In this document: positions 37,181 through 46,745 of the stretch, in pieces
Layout: each line of letters starts with the position of its first letter
Position numbering within the stretch: the stretch's first letter is position 1
Assembly: GCF_000381985.1 (NCBI RefSeq)
Contig: NZ_KB907341.1
Coordinates: forward strand, 62,001 to 126,000
Source of the DNA: Novispirillum itersonii subsp. itersonii ATCC 12639
GTDB lineage: Bacteria; Pseudomonadota; Alphaproteobacteria; Rhodospirillales; Rhodospirillaceae
Direction: 5' to 3'
DNA length: 64,000 nucleotides
Notes under the pieces: model-generated
What the model was told of the DNA's origin: nothing
What the model saw: the letters and a program-made list of their open reading frames with translations, nothing else
Database searches by the model: none
Made by a program: the position numbers and the translations under genes

Positions 37181-38052
37181 CAGCGGCCCTCCCCTTTCCC
37201 ATAGTTGGTCATCACGGTGTAGAACACCCACGACAGCAGCAGGATGATCAGGAAGTAAATGATCGAGAATGCCGCAGCCGGACCAAGGTCAAACTGCCCC
37301 AGTGCCATCTTCACAAGGTCGATCGACAGCAGGGTGGTGGAGTTGCCGGGGCCGCCACCGGTGACCACGAAGGGCTCGGTGTAAATCATGAAGCTGTCCA
37401 TGAACCGCAGCAGCACGGCAATCAGCAGCACGCGGTTCATCTTCGGCAGTTCAATATACCGGAATATTTTCCAGCGGCTGGCCCCGTCAATCTTGGCAGC
37501 CTGATAATAAGCATCCGGGATTGACTGCAGACCGGCAAAGCACAGCAGGGCCACCAGCGAGGTCCAGTGCCACACATCCATCACCACAATGGTGATCCAC
37601 GCATGGGCGGCGTTCTGGGTATAGTTGTAATCAATCCCCAGCGCCGCCATGGTCGCCCCGAGCAGGCCGATATCGACGCGCCCGAAGATCTGCCAGATGG
37701 TGCCGACCACGTTCCAGGGAATCAGCAGCGGCAGGGCCATCAGCACCAGACAGAACGAGGACCACACCCCACGCTTGGGGATGCACAGCGACACCGCAAT
37801 CCCCAGCGGGATCTGAATCGCCAGAATGACGCCGGAGAAGATAAACTGACGGATCAGGGCATCGTGCAGACGCTCAGAGGTCAGAACCTCCTCAAACCAC
37901 TGCAGACCGGCCCAGAAAAACTGGTTATTGCCGAATGTATCCTGCACCGAGTAGTTGACCACGGTCATCAGCGGCAGCACCGCCGAAAACGCCACCAGCA
38001 GAACCACCGGCAGCACCATGAACCAGGCCTTGTTGTTAAAGGTCTTTTCCAT
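37180..38052 (-). CDS. glpP: Glycerol ABC transporter permease GlpP
   Basis: MalF-type permease, about 290 residues, six membrane helices, with the EAA loop SIPDAYYQAAKIDGASRWKIFRYIELP. It starts MEKTFNNKAWFMVLPVV at the ATG at 38052, overlapping the glpT stop as TGATG; a GTG directly before it is an alternative. It forms the channel with GlpQ. Confidence 0.9.
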   Translation of the reverse strand: MEKTFNNKAWFMVLPVVLLVAFSAVLPLMTVVNYSVQDTFGNNQFFWAGLQWFEEVLTSERLHDALIRQFIFSGVILAIQIPLGIAVSLCIPKRGVWSSFCLVLMALPLLIPWNVVGTIWQIFGRVDIGLLGATMAALGIDYNYTQNAAHAWITIVVMDVWHWTSLVALLCFAGLQSIPDAYYQAAKIDGASRWKIFRYIELPKMNRVLLIAVLLRFMDSFMIYTEPFVVTGGGPGNSTTLLSIDLVKMALGQFDLGPAAAFSIIYFLIILLLSWVFYTVMTNYGKGEGR

Positions 38053-39137
38053 CACGCCGCCTTCCCTTCGACAATCCAGCTGTCGGCATAGACGTTGATC
38101 CGCGACGGATCGAACACCACCCGGTTCAGACGGTCGCCAATGCTGGCCCCTTCCGGAGCGATGATATTCACTTCCCGACCGAAGAAATCAGCGCGGACAA
38201 TCTTCAGGCGACCGACATCTTCCACCCGGCGCACCTGAACCGGCAGGCCGTCCGGGCCATCGGTCAGGGTCAGGAATTCGGGGCGGCAGCCGATTTCGAC
38301 AGTCTTGGCGGCTTCCAGCCCGCTGTAGTGACGGGCCAGCGGAATCTGACAGCCTTCCAGATAGGCGACCGATCCATCGACTTTCGCGGGCAGAACGTTC
38401 ATACCCGGCGAGCCGATGAAATAGCCGACGAAAGTATGGGCCGGGCGTTCAAACAGATCCGCCGGGGTGCCCATCTGCACCACTTCGCCGTCATACATCA
38501 CCACCACCTTATCAGCGAAGGTCAGGGCCTCCGTCTGATCGTGCGTGACATAAATCATGGTGTGGCCGAATTCGCGGTGCAGGGCCTTCAGCTGGGTCCG
38601 CAGCTCCCACTTCATATGCGGGTCGATCACGGTCAGCGGCTCGTCGAACAGAATCGCCGAGACGTCCTCGCGCACCATCCCCCGACCGAGGGAAATCTTC
38701 TGCTTGGCATCAGCGGTCAGGCCCTGTGCCTTCTTGCCCAGCACGTCGGTCATGCCCAGCATACGGGCAATATCGCGAACCCGGGCATCAACCAGATGCG
38801 CCTCCGTCCCACGGTTGCGCAGCGGAAAGGCCAGATTGTCGTACACCGTCATGGTGTCATACACGACCGGGAACTGGAACACCTGCGCGATGTTGCGCTG
38901 TTCGGTCGGCAGCCGGGTGACATCGACCTCACCGAACAGAACCTTGCCCTGAGACGGGATCAGCAGGCCGGAAATGATGTTCAGCAGGGTGGTCTTGCCG
39001 CAGCCCGACGGGCCGAGCAGGGCGTAGGCGCCACCGTCATCCCAGACGTGATCCATCTGCTTCAGCGCAAAATCGCTGCGGCTCTGCGGATTGGGGCGGT
39101 AGGCATGCGCCAGATTGGACAGGGTAATCTTTGCCAT
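38052..39137 (-). CDS. glpT: Glycerol ABC transporter ATPase GlpT (degenerate signature motif)
   Basis: A 361-residue ATPase of the MalK/UgpC type with a C-terminal OB-like regulatory domain. Walker A GPSGCGKTT, the Q-loop VFQFPVVYD, Walker B AILFDEPLTVIDPH and H-loop YVTHDQTEA are intact. The ABC signature, normally LSGGQ, is LTADAKQKISLGRG, so its signature site is degenerate. It works as a heterodimer with GlpS, which has the opposite defect. The name follows the Rhizobium glycerol transporter and is unrelated to the E. coli glycerol-3-phosphate antiporter GlpT. Confidence 0.9.
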   Translation of the reverse strand: MAKITLSNLAHAYRPNPQSRSDFALKQMDHVWDDGGAYALLGPSGCGKTTLLNIISGLLIPSQGKVLFGEVDVTRLPTEQRNIAQVFQFPVVYDTMTVYDNLAFPLRNRGTEAHLVDARVRDIARMLGMTDVLGKKAQGLTADAKQKISLGRGMVREDVSAILFDEPLTVIDPHMKWELRTQLKALHREFGHTMIYVTHDQTEALTFADKVVVMYDGEVVQMGTPADLFERPAHTFVGYFIGSPGMNVLPAKVDGSVAYLEGCQIPLARHYSGLEAAKTVEIGCRPEFLTLTDGPDGLPVQVRRVEDVGRLKIVRADFFGREVNIIAPEGASIGDRLNRVVFDPSRINVYADSWIVEGKAA

Positions 39138-39154
39138 CGGGGTCTCTCCGCTCC

Positions 39155-40243
39155 TCAGGCCGCGGCGGCGTAGGCGGCAGCAGCCACCAGCGCACCGTCA
39201 GTGCCGAACACGTAAACGTGCTGCGGCTCGACAAACACTTCGATCGCCGACCCGATTTCCAGATCGCGCACGCCGTGACGCAGGGCGACCCAGCGGTCAT
39301 CCCCGTGATCGGCATGGACGAAGGTTTCAGACCCGGTGATTTCCGTCACCGCGACACGGACGCGGAAGCTTAAAGCCTCCCCCGCCGGGGGATTGAGGCG
39401 GACGTGGTTGGGACGGAACCCGGCGGTGTACCGGCCATCCGGCAGCGCCGCCAGAGATCCGGCGGCAACCGTGCTCTGGCCTTCACCGAACAGCAGGCGG
39501 TTGCCTGCCTTGGCAACGGCGATAAAGTTCATCGGCGGATCAGAGAACACCCGCGCCGTGGTCATCGTGCCGGGCTGGCGGTACACCACCGGGGTCGGGC
39601 CGAACTGCGTGACCCGGCCTTCCCACAGGGTGGCGGTATTGCCCCCCAGCAGCAGGGCCTCATGCGGTTCGGTGGTGGCATAAACGAAAATCGCGCCGGA
39701 CTCTTCGAAGATCTTCGGGATCTCGACCCGCAGTTCCTCACGCAGCTTATAATCCAGATTGGCCAGCGGCTCGTCCATCAGGACCAGATCGGCCCCTTTG
39801 ACCAGAGCGCGGGCCAGAGCGGTGCGCTGCTGCTGGCCGCCGGACAGTTCCAGCGGCTTGCGGTCCAGCAGATGGCCCAGCTTCATCAGGGCCGCCGCTT
39901 CCTTGACCTTACGGTCAATGGTGGCGGTATCGACCTTCTTCAGACGCATCGGCGAGGCAATGTTGTCATAGACACTGAGGGCCGGGTAATTGATGAACTG
40001 CTGGTACACCATCGCCACGTTGCGATCCTGCACCCGCACCCCGGTCACATCCTTGCCGTCCCACAGCACCCGGCCGGAAGACGGCTTGTCTAACCCGGCC
40101 ATCAGGCGCATCAGGGTGGTTTTGCCCGACAGCGTCGGACCGAGCAGCACGTTGAGACTCCCCCGTTCCAGTGTCATTGACACCGGGTGGATATGAGTCT
40201 CACGCCCTGACGTTTTTGTGACGTTCTCCAGCGTAAGGGTCAT
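39155..40243 (-). CDS. glpS: Glycerol ABC transporter ATPase GlpS (altered H-loop)
   Basis: A 362-residue partner ATPase. It has Walker [11 protein letters not shown]-loop [10 protein letters not shown], canonical signature [15 protein letters not shown] and Walker [15 protein letters not shown]. The H-loop, usually VTHDQxEA, reads ATTEPHEAL, so the switch histidine position is Thr. The C-terminal domain is of MalK/TOBE type ([17 protein letters not shown]). It lies 17 bp upstream of glpT and 72 bp after glpD. Confidence 0.9.
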   Translation of the reverse strand: MTLTLENVTKTSGRETHIHPVSMTLERGSLNVLLGPTLSGKTTLMRLMAGLDKPSSGRVLWDGKDVTGVRVQDRNVAMVYQQFINYPALSVYDNIASPMRLKKVDTATIDRKVKEAAALMKLGHLLDRKPLELSGGQQQRTALARALVKGADLVLMDEPLANLDYKLREELRVEIPKIFEESGAIFVYATTEPHEALLLGGNTATLWEGRVTQFGPTPVVYRQPGTMTTARVFSDPPMNFIAVAKAGNRLLFGEGQSTVAAGSLAALPDGRYTAGFRPNHVRLNPPAGEALSFRVRVAVTEITGSETFVHADHGDDRWVALRHGVRDLEIGSAIEVFVEPQHVYVFGTDGALVAAAAYAAAA

Positions 40244-40315
40244 TGGCCCCTGTTCCTTATGATTTATTTGGTAGCGGACGTTTCTTCAGCAGAACCGGTA
40301 CAAATGGTGACACAC

Positions 40316-41842
40316 CTATTCAGCAGCCGGGGAAACCACCCCACGGTTGGTCCGCATCCACAGATCAAGACGGGCGATCTGCTCCGCCGTCATCCGCAGG
40401 CCCAGCTTGGACCGGCGCCAGACGATATCGGCGGCTTCGCGCGCCCATTCCTTCTTCATCAGGTATACCACTTCCCGCTCGGTCAGAGTGGCCCCGAACT
40501 GTTCCCCCATATCCGCGACAGACGCCGCATCCCCCAGCAGTTGACGGGCGCGGGTGCCATAGGCACGGACCAGACGGCGGGCCCAGACATCATCCAGGAA
40601 CGGGTAATCTTTCTTAAGCGCCGCAATCAGGGACCACACATCGGTCGGGGAGAAATCCCCACCGGGGAAGACCGCTTTATCAGTCCACGGGCCGCGTTTG
40701 CCGGGGAAGTAGGGGATCAGCTTTTCCAGCGCTGATTCCGCCAGCTTCCGGAAGGTGGTGATCTTGCCACCGAAGATGCTCAGCAGCGGGGCGGCACCAT
40801 TGGCGTCCTCCAGCTTCAGCACATAGTCGCGGGTGGCGGCCTGCGCGGCGGAAGCCCCGTCATCATACAGCGGGCGAACGCCGGAATAGGTCCAGACCAC
40901 ATCCTCACGGCGGACCGGACGCCTGAAGTATTCCGACGCGGCATCGCAGAGGTACTGCGCTTCCTCTTCGGTACAGTGCACGGCAGCCGGATCACCCTTG
41001 TGATCGTGATCGGTGGTGCCGATCAGGGTGAAATCATGCTCGTAAGGAATAGCGAACACGATACGCCCATCGGGATTCTGGAAAATATAAGCCCGGTCAT
41101 GTTCGAAGATCTTCGGAACGACCACATGGCTGCCCCGGACCATCCGGATACGGGCCGGAACAGTCGCCTTGACCTTGGTGGTCAGCACGTCTTCCACCCA
41201 CGGGCCGGCAGCATTGACGATCGCCCGGGCACGGATGCTCTTCGACAGCCCGGTATCGGCATCAGTAACCGACACCAGCCACAGACCATCCTCACGCTGG
41301 GCCCCGGTGCAGCGGGTACGGGTCTCAATCACCGCGCCGCGTTCCACCGCGTCCATCGCATTCATCACCACCAGCCGGGCATCTTCCACCCAGCAGTCAG
41401 AATACTCGAATCCCTTGCGGTATCCATCCCGCAGCGGCGCACCGGCGGCATCATGCCGCAGATCAAGGCCACGGGTCCCCGGCAACAGCTTACGCCCGCC
41501 GAGGTTGTCATACAAAAACAGACCAAGGCGCAGCAGCCACGCCGGACGCAGCCCCTTGACGTGCGGCAGCACAAAGCGCAGCGGCCAGATGATATGCGGC
41601 GCGGCATTCAGCAGCACTTCACGTTCAATCAGGGCTTCGCGCACAAGACGGAACTCATAGTATTCCAGATAGCGCAGACCGCCATGGATCAGCTTGGTAC
41701 TGGCGGAAGAGGTTGCCTGCGCCAGATCGCCCTGCTCGCACAGATACACCGAAAGGCCACGCCCGACGGCATCGCGCGCAATGCCGCAGCCATTGATACC
41801 GCCCCCGATGATCGCCAGATCGTAGATCGCCTGATCCGTCAT
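40316..41842 (-). CDS. glpD: Aerobic glycerol-3-phosphate dehydrogenase
   Basis: Membrane-associated flavoenzyme that oxidises glycerol-3-phosphate to dihydroxyacetone phosphate and passes electrons to quinone. The N-terminal FAD-binding fold is DLAIIGGGINGCGIARDA, followed by CEQGDLAQATSSASTKLIHGGLRYLE, and conserved NAAGPWVEDV and RMVRGSHVVVP. The C-terminal cap domain includes FGGKITTFRKLAESAL. At 508 residues it is full length. It is the first gene of the minus-strand glp cluster, divergent from glpR. Confidence 0.95.
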   Translation of the reverse strand: MTDQAIYDLAIIGGGINGCGIARDAVGRGLSVYLCEQGDLAQATSSASTKLIHGGLRYLEYYEFRLVREALIEREVLLNAAPHIIWPLRFVLPHVKGLRPAWLLRLGLFLYDNLGGRKLLPGTRGLDLRHDAAGAPLRDGYRKGFEYSDCWVEDARLVVMNAMDAVERGAVIETRTRCTGAQREDGLWLVSVTDADTGLSKSIRARAIVNAAGPWVEDVLTTKVKATVPARIRMVRGSHVVVPKIFEHDRAYIFQNPDGRIVFAIPYEHDFTLIGTTDHDHKGDPAAVHCTEEEAQYLCDAASEYFRRPVRREDVVWTYSGVRPLYDDGASAAQAATRDYVLKLEDANGAAPLLSIFGGKITTFRKLAESALEKLIPYFPGKRGPWTDKAVFPGGDFSPTDVWSLIAALKKDYPFLDDVWARRLVRAYGTRARQLLGDAASVADMGEQFGATLTEREVVYLMKKEWAREAADIVWRRSKLGLRMTAEQIARLDLWMRTNRGVVSPAAE

Positions 41843-41982
41843 GTTCTTCCCACCAACCGGTCTTGTCTAACCGGGCCCGAATGACCCGCTGCTATGCTGT
41901 GCGTGGTTCGCCAGTTAGTGAGATTGAGCGGGATTGACGCATTATGGTCAAGGAAATTTTCGTAAAAGTTCAATTTTGGACG

Positions 41983-41995
41983 ATGAAACGTTCAT
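41983..41995. promoter_or_regulatory. Candidate GlpR operator upstream of glpD
   Basis: The sequence atgaaacgttcat is a perfect 5-bp inverted repeat (atgaa/ttcat) around acg, about 140 bp upstream of the glpD start. It resembles the ATGTTCG-type half-sites bound by E. coli GlpR. Confidence 0.45.
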
Positions 41996-42149
41996 ATTTC
42001 GCACATGCACACAACATTTACGCACACGCAGAATAACCTCCAAAACCGGACAGAAGACATAAATATGATAAAAATCAGATCACTACAGAGAAATCCATGA
42101 TGTTTCGCTCTGTCGCCACGCGCTTACCGGAAGACGCACATTCACGAAA

Positions 42150-42167
42150 CTGTCACAAAAATGAAAC
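42150..42167 (+). promoter_or_regulatory. 18-bp element ctgtcacaaaaatgaaac, identical to 4027-4044 (Pho-box-like)
   Basis: This is the exact second copy of the element upstream of the chemoreceptor gene. Here it lies 18 bp upstream of the glpR -35 box. The layout (7-bp half-site, 4-bp A-rich spacer, weaker half-site) suits PhoB binding, and glycerol-phosphate metabolism is a reasonable Pho target, but this is inference. Confidence 0.4.
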
Positions 42168-42185
42168 ATTCACTCGACTCGCCAC

Positions 42186-42213
42186 TTGACCATCTGCGCA
42201 ACCGAATTATTCT
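42186..42213 (+). promoter_or_regulatory. glpR promoter
   Basis: TTGACC at 42186-42191 and TATTCT at 42208-42213 are separated by 16 bp. The word aacgaaa at 42218-42224 falls at the predicted start of transcription and recurs at 42284-42290, which would suit autorepression by GlpR. Confidence 0.6.
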
Positions 42214-42321
42214 TTTGAACGAAACGCCGCGATGACAGCCGGAGAACAGGGGAAAACAATATCCCCCCCTGTCGGCTGACCATAACGAAACCGGCAAAAC
42301 CCCCGGAGAGAGACCCGCCCC

Positions 42322-43116
42322 ATGCCCCTGTCCTTCCGTCAGCAGGAAATCATGGATGCCGCCCGCGATGCCGGGCGGGTTCTGGTCGATGAACTGGCCG
42401 AACAGTTCAAGGTAACACCGCAGACCATCCGCCGTGATCTGAATGAGTTGTGTGACCGCGGCATGCTTGCCCGCGTGCATGGTGGTGCGGTTCTCGCCTC
42501 CGGCATCGAAAACGTCGGCTATGAAGCCCGGCGGATCATTGCCGCAGATGAAAAAACCGAAATCGGCCGTCTGTGCGCTGCCGAAATTCCGAACAATGCG
42601 TCGCTGTTCATGAATATCGGCACCACCACCGAAGCGGTGGCCCGGGCCCTGCTGAATCACCGCAACCTGCTGGTGATCACCAACAACCTGAATGTCGCTA
42701 ACACCCTGATACAGAATCCGTCCTGCGAGGTGATTGTCGCCGGTGGCCTTCTGCGCCGTTCCGACGGCGGCCTGATCGGTGAGGCTACCGCCGATTTCGT
42801 CAAAAAGTTCAAAGTGGACTATGCGGTGATCGGCGCGTCGGCGATTGATGAAGACGGTGCCCTGCTCGATTACGATTACCGCGAGGTCCGGGTCGCGCAG
42901 GCGATCATTGAAAATGCCCGCAAAACCTATCTGGTCGCCGACAAAACCAAGCTGTCGCGGTCCGCTCCGGTGCGGATCGGTCATTTCTCGCAGATCACCG
43001 CCTTCTTCACGGACGAAATGATCTCCCCCAAGCTGACGCAGGCCTGTACCCAGCACGGCGTGGACGTTTTTTCTCTGACCGGACAGCCCCCGCGCCCCAC
43101 TTACAGCGAGATCTGA
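42322..43116 (+). CDS. glpR: DeoR-family regulator GlpR of glycerol utilisation
   Basis: A 264-residue repressor. It has an N-terminal DeoR helix-turn-helix (FRQQEIMDAARDAGRVLVDELAEQFKVTPQTIRRDLNEL, shown by QTIRRDLNEL and ARVHGGAV) and a sugar-phosphate-isomerase-like effector domain with FMNIGTTTEAVA and VADKTKLSRSAPVRIG. In E. coli the inducer is glycerol-3-phosphate. It is divergent from the glpD-K cluster, with palindromic sites between, and is followed by a strong terminator. Confidence 0.93.
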   Translation: MPLSFRQQEIMDAARDAGRVLVDELAEQFKVTPQTIRRDLNELCDRGMLARVHGGAVLASGIENVGYEARRIIAADEKTEIGRLCAAEIPNNASLFMNIGTTTEAVARALLNHRNLLVITNNLNVANTLIQNPSCEVIVAGGLLRRSDGGLIGEATADFVKKFKVDYAVIGASAIDEDGALLDYDYREVRVAQAIIENARKTYLVADKTKLSRSAPVRIGHFSQITAFFTDEMISPKLTQACTQHGVDVFSLTGQPPRPTYSEI

Positions 43117-43138
43117 CCCCTTCCCCCCAACCAGCAAC

Positions 43139-43172
43139 ACCGGCGCAAGGCATTGACTTTGCGCCGGTTTTT
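43139..43172 (+). terminator. Intrinsic terminator of glpR
   Basis: A perfect 10-bp stem accggcgcaa/ttgcgccggt with a 10-base loop, followed by a run of T residues. Confidence 0.9.
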
Positions 43173-43234
43173 CATTTCAGCCCTGCCCCGCACCCCTCAT
43201 TTGCACCAAAAACGCAATTGCAAATCATTTGCAC

Positions 43235-43263
43235 TTGCATTCGAGGGAGAAGCTGCGTATAAC
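43235..43263 (+). promoter_or_regulatory. Sigma70-type promoter of the 6S RNA candidate
   Basis: TTGCAT at 43235-43240 and TATAAC at 43258-43263 are separated by exactly 17 bp. The predicted start, near 43270, falls at the base of a long closing stem. No protein start follows, which supports an RNA gene. Confidence 0.75.
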
Positions 43264-43268
43264 AGGGT

Positions 43269-43427
43269 CATCGACGCCACGATGGGCGGCTGCGGATCGG
43301 CAAACAGCCCGCAACACCCCTCCGGCAACGGATGCATGGCACTGGCCGGTAGCGATCAGCCCTTCCCTCTCTCGGGGCTTTAATTGCTATCACGCCGCAG
43401 CCGCCCACGTGGCCGTCGGTAACCCTG
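43269..43427 (+). ncRNA. ssrS: 6S RNA (ssrS) candidate
   Basis: About 160 nt that fold into one long rod. The 5' arm (43264-43295) and 3' arm (43395-43426) pair almost throughout: a perfect 12-bp block gggcggctgcgg/ccgcagccgccc, then ccacg/cgtgg and cgacg/cgtcg with single-base bulges. Between them lies a less paired centre and an inner hairpin agccc-loop-ggggct (about 43347-43380). The 3' side of the centre, ctcggggctttaattgctatcac, reads like the conserved E. coli 6S segment around CCGAGAAGCCUUAAAACUGCGAC, and ggccggtagcgat resembles its GGUUGGUGAGCAU. Length, shape and promoter fit 6S RNA, which binds and inhibits sigma70 RNA polymerase. Exact ends are estimates. Confidence 0.7.
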
Positions 43428-43708
43428 CTTATCTCTCTCTCCTTTAATCCTCAAATCCCTCTCCTCATTCCTTCCCTTATACCGGAAGGTTTCCCCAGAA
43501 CCTTCCGGCCCCCATTCCGCCCGCCCCGGCATACCGGGCCCGGGCACTCCGTTCGGTGATGCGGTCCTCTCTCCCGTATCCCGAGACAGCGCGGTGCGTC
43601 CCGCAGGGCAACCGCCTTACTCTTACCCCCGCTGCCACGCAGCCGCCGTCATCCGCCCGGGCCTGGAGGGACTGACGAAACGGCAGACTGGCGCGGGGGT
43701 ATTTTTTT
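43428..43708. other. Intergenic region after the 6S RNA candidate
   Basis: It starts with a pyrimidine-rich stretch (ctctctctcctttaatcctc) and contains a hairpin, ccggaaggtt/aaccttccgg, at about 43482-43507 with no T-run. Nothing else is recognised. Confidence 0.4.
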
Positions 43709-44524
43709 TCAGCGCCGCCGGCCTGCCGCAAGAGTATGCGCCCGGACCGGACCGACGTAGGCCGCCAGAATCGCTTCCCAGGTGCCATCCGCCTGCATGG
43801 TGGCAAACGCCTGCTGAAGACGCTTCTGCAGGGCCTCTGCCTCCGGCAAGGCCAGACTGGCCGCCAGATAACTGTCAAAGGTCTGCAGCGGCCTGCCGCT
43901 TTTCAGCATCTCTGGATCATACCCCGCTGACCGCCATGCATGCAGGGCCCGCAGCTCGATTTCATACCACGCCACCGCCCGCCCGCTTTGCAGCAGCCGC
44001 ACCGCCTGCTGTGGATCGTTGACCGGGATCACCTGTCCCGCCCCACAGAGAGAGGCCGCTTCCTCTGCCCGTGGGGTCCCGGCCAACGCCACCACCAGAC
44101 CATCGGCACAGGCTTCTGACAGGGTGTCATAGCCCCGGGTGCGACTGACCAAAACATAGGGGGTGGAAACCACCCGGACCAACCAGCGGAATTCTTCCTC
44201 CCGCGCCGGGGTGCGGGCCAGATTCATGATTATCCCGCCTGCTCCGGCTTTCAGCTCAGCCTGCGCCCGCCGCCACGGGGTCAGGATCAGGGTGTAAGGG
44301 ACACCCGCCCGCCGGAGCATCTCCTCCGTCGCCTCACGGAACAGACCGGGGGCATCATCCGGGCCAACAAACGGCCCCTGATGATCATCGCCATAGAGAA
44401 AAAGGTCCTGCGCCGCTGCAGGCAAAAAGAACCCCCCTGCCAGCAAAGGCAGGAGGACACAGACAACGGCCATTCGCCGGATCAACCCTCGGATTGCGGT
44501 GCGCGGCTGCGCCGGCTGTCTCAT
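43709..44524 (-). CDS. Periplasmic solute-binding protein, SBP_bac_3-like, first of two tandem copies
   Basis: A 271-residue exported protein with the type 3 solute-binding fold. It has an N-terminal signal segment (MAVVCVLLPLLAGGFFLPAAAQ). The mature part shows MLRRAGVPYTLILTPWRRAQAELKAG and GGIIMNLARTPAREEEFRWLV. The ATG at 44524 is taken as the start, with a GTG just before it. It is a diverged paralog of the next gene upstream on the same strand, sharing the NLARTP and NDPQQA blocks. There is no permease or ATPase nearby, so it may feed a distant system or act as a sensor input. Confidence 0.78.
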   Translation of the reverse strand: MRQPAQPRTAIRGLIRRMAVVCVLLPLLAGGFFLPAAAQDLFLYGDDHQGPFVGPDDAPGLFREATEEMLRRAGVPYTLILTPWRRAQAELKAGAGGIIMNLARTPAREEEFRWLVRVVSTPYVLVSRTRGYDTLSEACADGLVVALAGTPRAEEAASLCGAGQVIPVNDPQQAVRLLQSGRAVAWYEIELRALHAWRSAGYDPEMLKSGRPLQTFDSYLAASLALPEAEALQKRLQQAFATMQADGTWEAILAAYVGPVRAHTLAAGRRR

Positions 44525-44637
44525 CACGCCCCCCGTCCATCACGCGACCGCGCCAGCATGTCAGCCCTTCCCCTGCCGCGATCAGACAGCAGCCGGTGCC
44601 CCTTGTTTATGAGTACAGCACAGCGCCGCCACCAGTC

Positions 44638-45384
44638 TTACTTTGATGACGCCGAATAGCGGAGGTCAATAGCCTGCCAGCTGCCATCTTCCCGCATTGA
44701 CATCATCGCCTGCTCCAGCCCAAGGCTAATCTGCTCAGCCCCTTGCAGGCTATGCCCGCCAGCCAGATACCCGGAAACCCGTCGAACCATGACGAAAGAC
44801 GGACGGATGACCGGAGCCAGCTCGGCCCAGGTCCGCCGGATCCCGGTATCAGTATCATACCATGCGATCACGCGGTTGGAGATCAGCATCCGGCCGGCCT
44901 GCTCAGGGTCATTGACCTGTACGATGTTGCGGTCAGGCCCGACCGCCTGCAATTCGGTGACCCGTGGCGTGCCCCGCACCGCAACCACCGGCCCGGCCTG
45001 CAAAGCAGTTTCCAGAGACGTCACATCGCTGCGGGTGGTGGCGATCCCGTAATCAACCTCTCCGGTTTTCACCAGCCAGCGATATTCGCCCTCCCGCTCG
45101 GGTGTCCGGGCGATATTCAGGATAATACCGTCAGGGTCAGACTTCACCAACGCCTGTGCCCGGCTCCATGCGGTGCATTCAATCCGCACCGCATATCCGG
45201 CCCGGCGAAACATCTCGGTAGCCTTCTCCGTCAGCGCCCCCGGACGCCCTGCCTCATCATTGCATACGACCGGGGCCTGCTTATCGCCGCCATACAGGGT
45301 GAGTGTCCGCTGCTCCGCAGCGGCTGGAAACCCTGACAACAAAGCCACAAACAAACCGACACAAAAACCACAAACCCTCAACAC
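44638..45384 (-). CDS. Periplasmic solute-binding protein, SBP_bac_3-like, second tandem copy
   Basis: A 248-residue exported protein, paralog of the gene 113 bp downstream. It has the signal peptide MLRVCGFCVGLFVALLSGF to about PAAAE, then TLTLYGGDKQAPVV, FRRAGYAVRIECTAWSRAQ, GIILNIARTPEREGEYRWLV and VQVNDPEQAGRMLISNRVIAWYDTD. The start is a GTG at 45384, with no strong ribosome-binding site, so a few residues either way are uncertain. Its ligand is unknown. Confidence 0.76.
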   Translation of the reverse strand: MLRVCGFCVGLFVALLSGFPAAAEQRTLTLYGGDKQAPVVCNDEAGRPGALTEKATEMFRRAGYAVRIECTAWSRAQALVKSDPDGIILNIARTPEREGEYRWLVKTGEVDYGIATTRSDVTSLETALQAGPVVAVRGTPRVTELQAVGPDRNIVQVNDPEQAGRMLISNRVIAWYDTDTGIRRTWAELAPVIRPSFVMVRRVSGYLAGGHSLQGAEQISLGLEQAMMSMREDGSWQAIDLRYSASSK

Positions 45385-45641
45385 ACCGACACCATGAGCG
45401 ACATCATCTCCTGAATCAAAGCCAGCCCGCCCTGATGGATATACGTTTACACCTGAAAGAATGCAGGAGAAATCTTATTTCCACCCTTAGTGTAAGAACA
45501 TGCAGCTTTATGCAATTACCCCCGGGTCAGAACCGGCCCCCGGACATGCAAAACGCCCCGCAGTTTCCTGCGGGGCGTCGCACAGCGGGGATCTGCCGTA
45601 GCCTGTATAGGCTGACCGATCCGGAAGCCGATCCCGAAGGA
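45385..45641. other. Gap between tandem binding-protein genes and ilvC
   Basis: Both flanking genes are on the minus strand. The part nearest the binding-protein gene is A+T-richer and probably carries its promoter; the ilvC terminator lies at 45553-45578. Nothing else is recognised. Confidence 0.4.
45553..45578 (-). terminator. Terminator of ilvC
   Basis: A perfect 11-bp stem acgccccgcag/ctgcggggcgt with a 4-base loop, followed on the minus strand by ttttgc. Confidence 0.75.
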
Positions 45642-46673
<1,032 letters not shown>

Positions 46674-46745
46674 TTAAACCAAACTGTCAGTTGGAAGATG
46701 AAGGCGACGGGGACGCACTCCCCGCCGCAGTGACACGATAAAAGA

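Larger units (their letters stand above)
41843..42321. other. Divergent control region glpD-glpR
   Basis: This 479-bp A+T-rich region holds the glpR promoter, candidate GlpR sites at 41983, 42218 and 42284, and the second copy of the 18-bp element at 42150. TTTCG/CGAAA-type words recur (41958, 41997, 42106, 42145, 42221, 42287). No coding region is apparent. Confidence 0.6.

Noticed and set aside
43295-43360. Cobalamin riboswitch, suggested by agcccgcaac and ggcactgg words
   Set aside because: The B12-box and the remaining conserved helices are missing, and no cobalamin-related gene follows.
43264-43426. MITE-like element with 32-bp terminal inverted repeats
   Set aside because: The arms differ by compensated bulges rather than random substitutions, a promoter is placed exactly at its edge, and the inner sequence resembles 6S RNA; no target-site duplication is seen.
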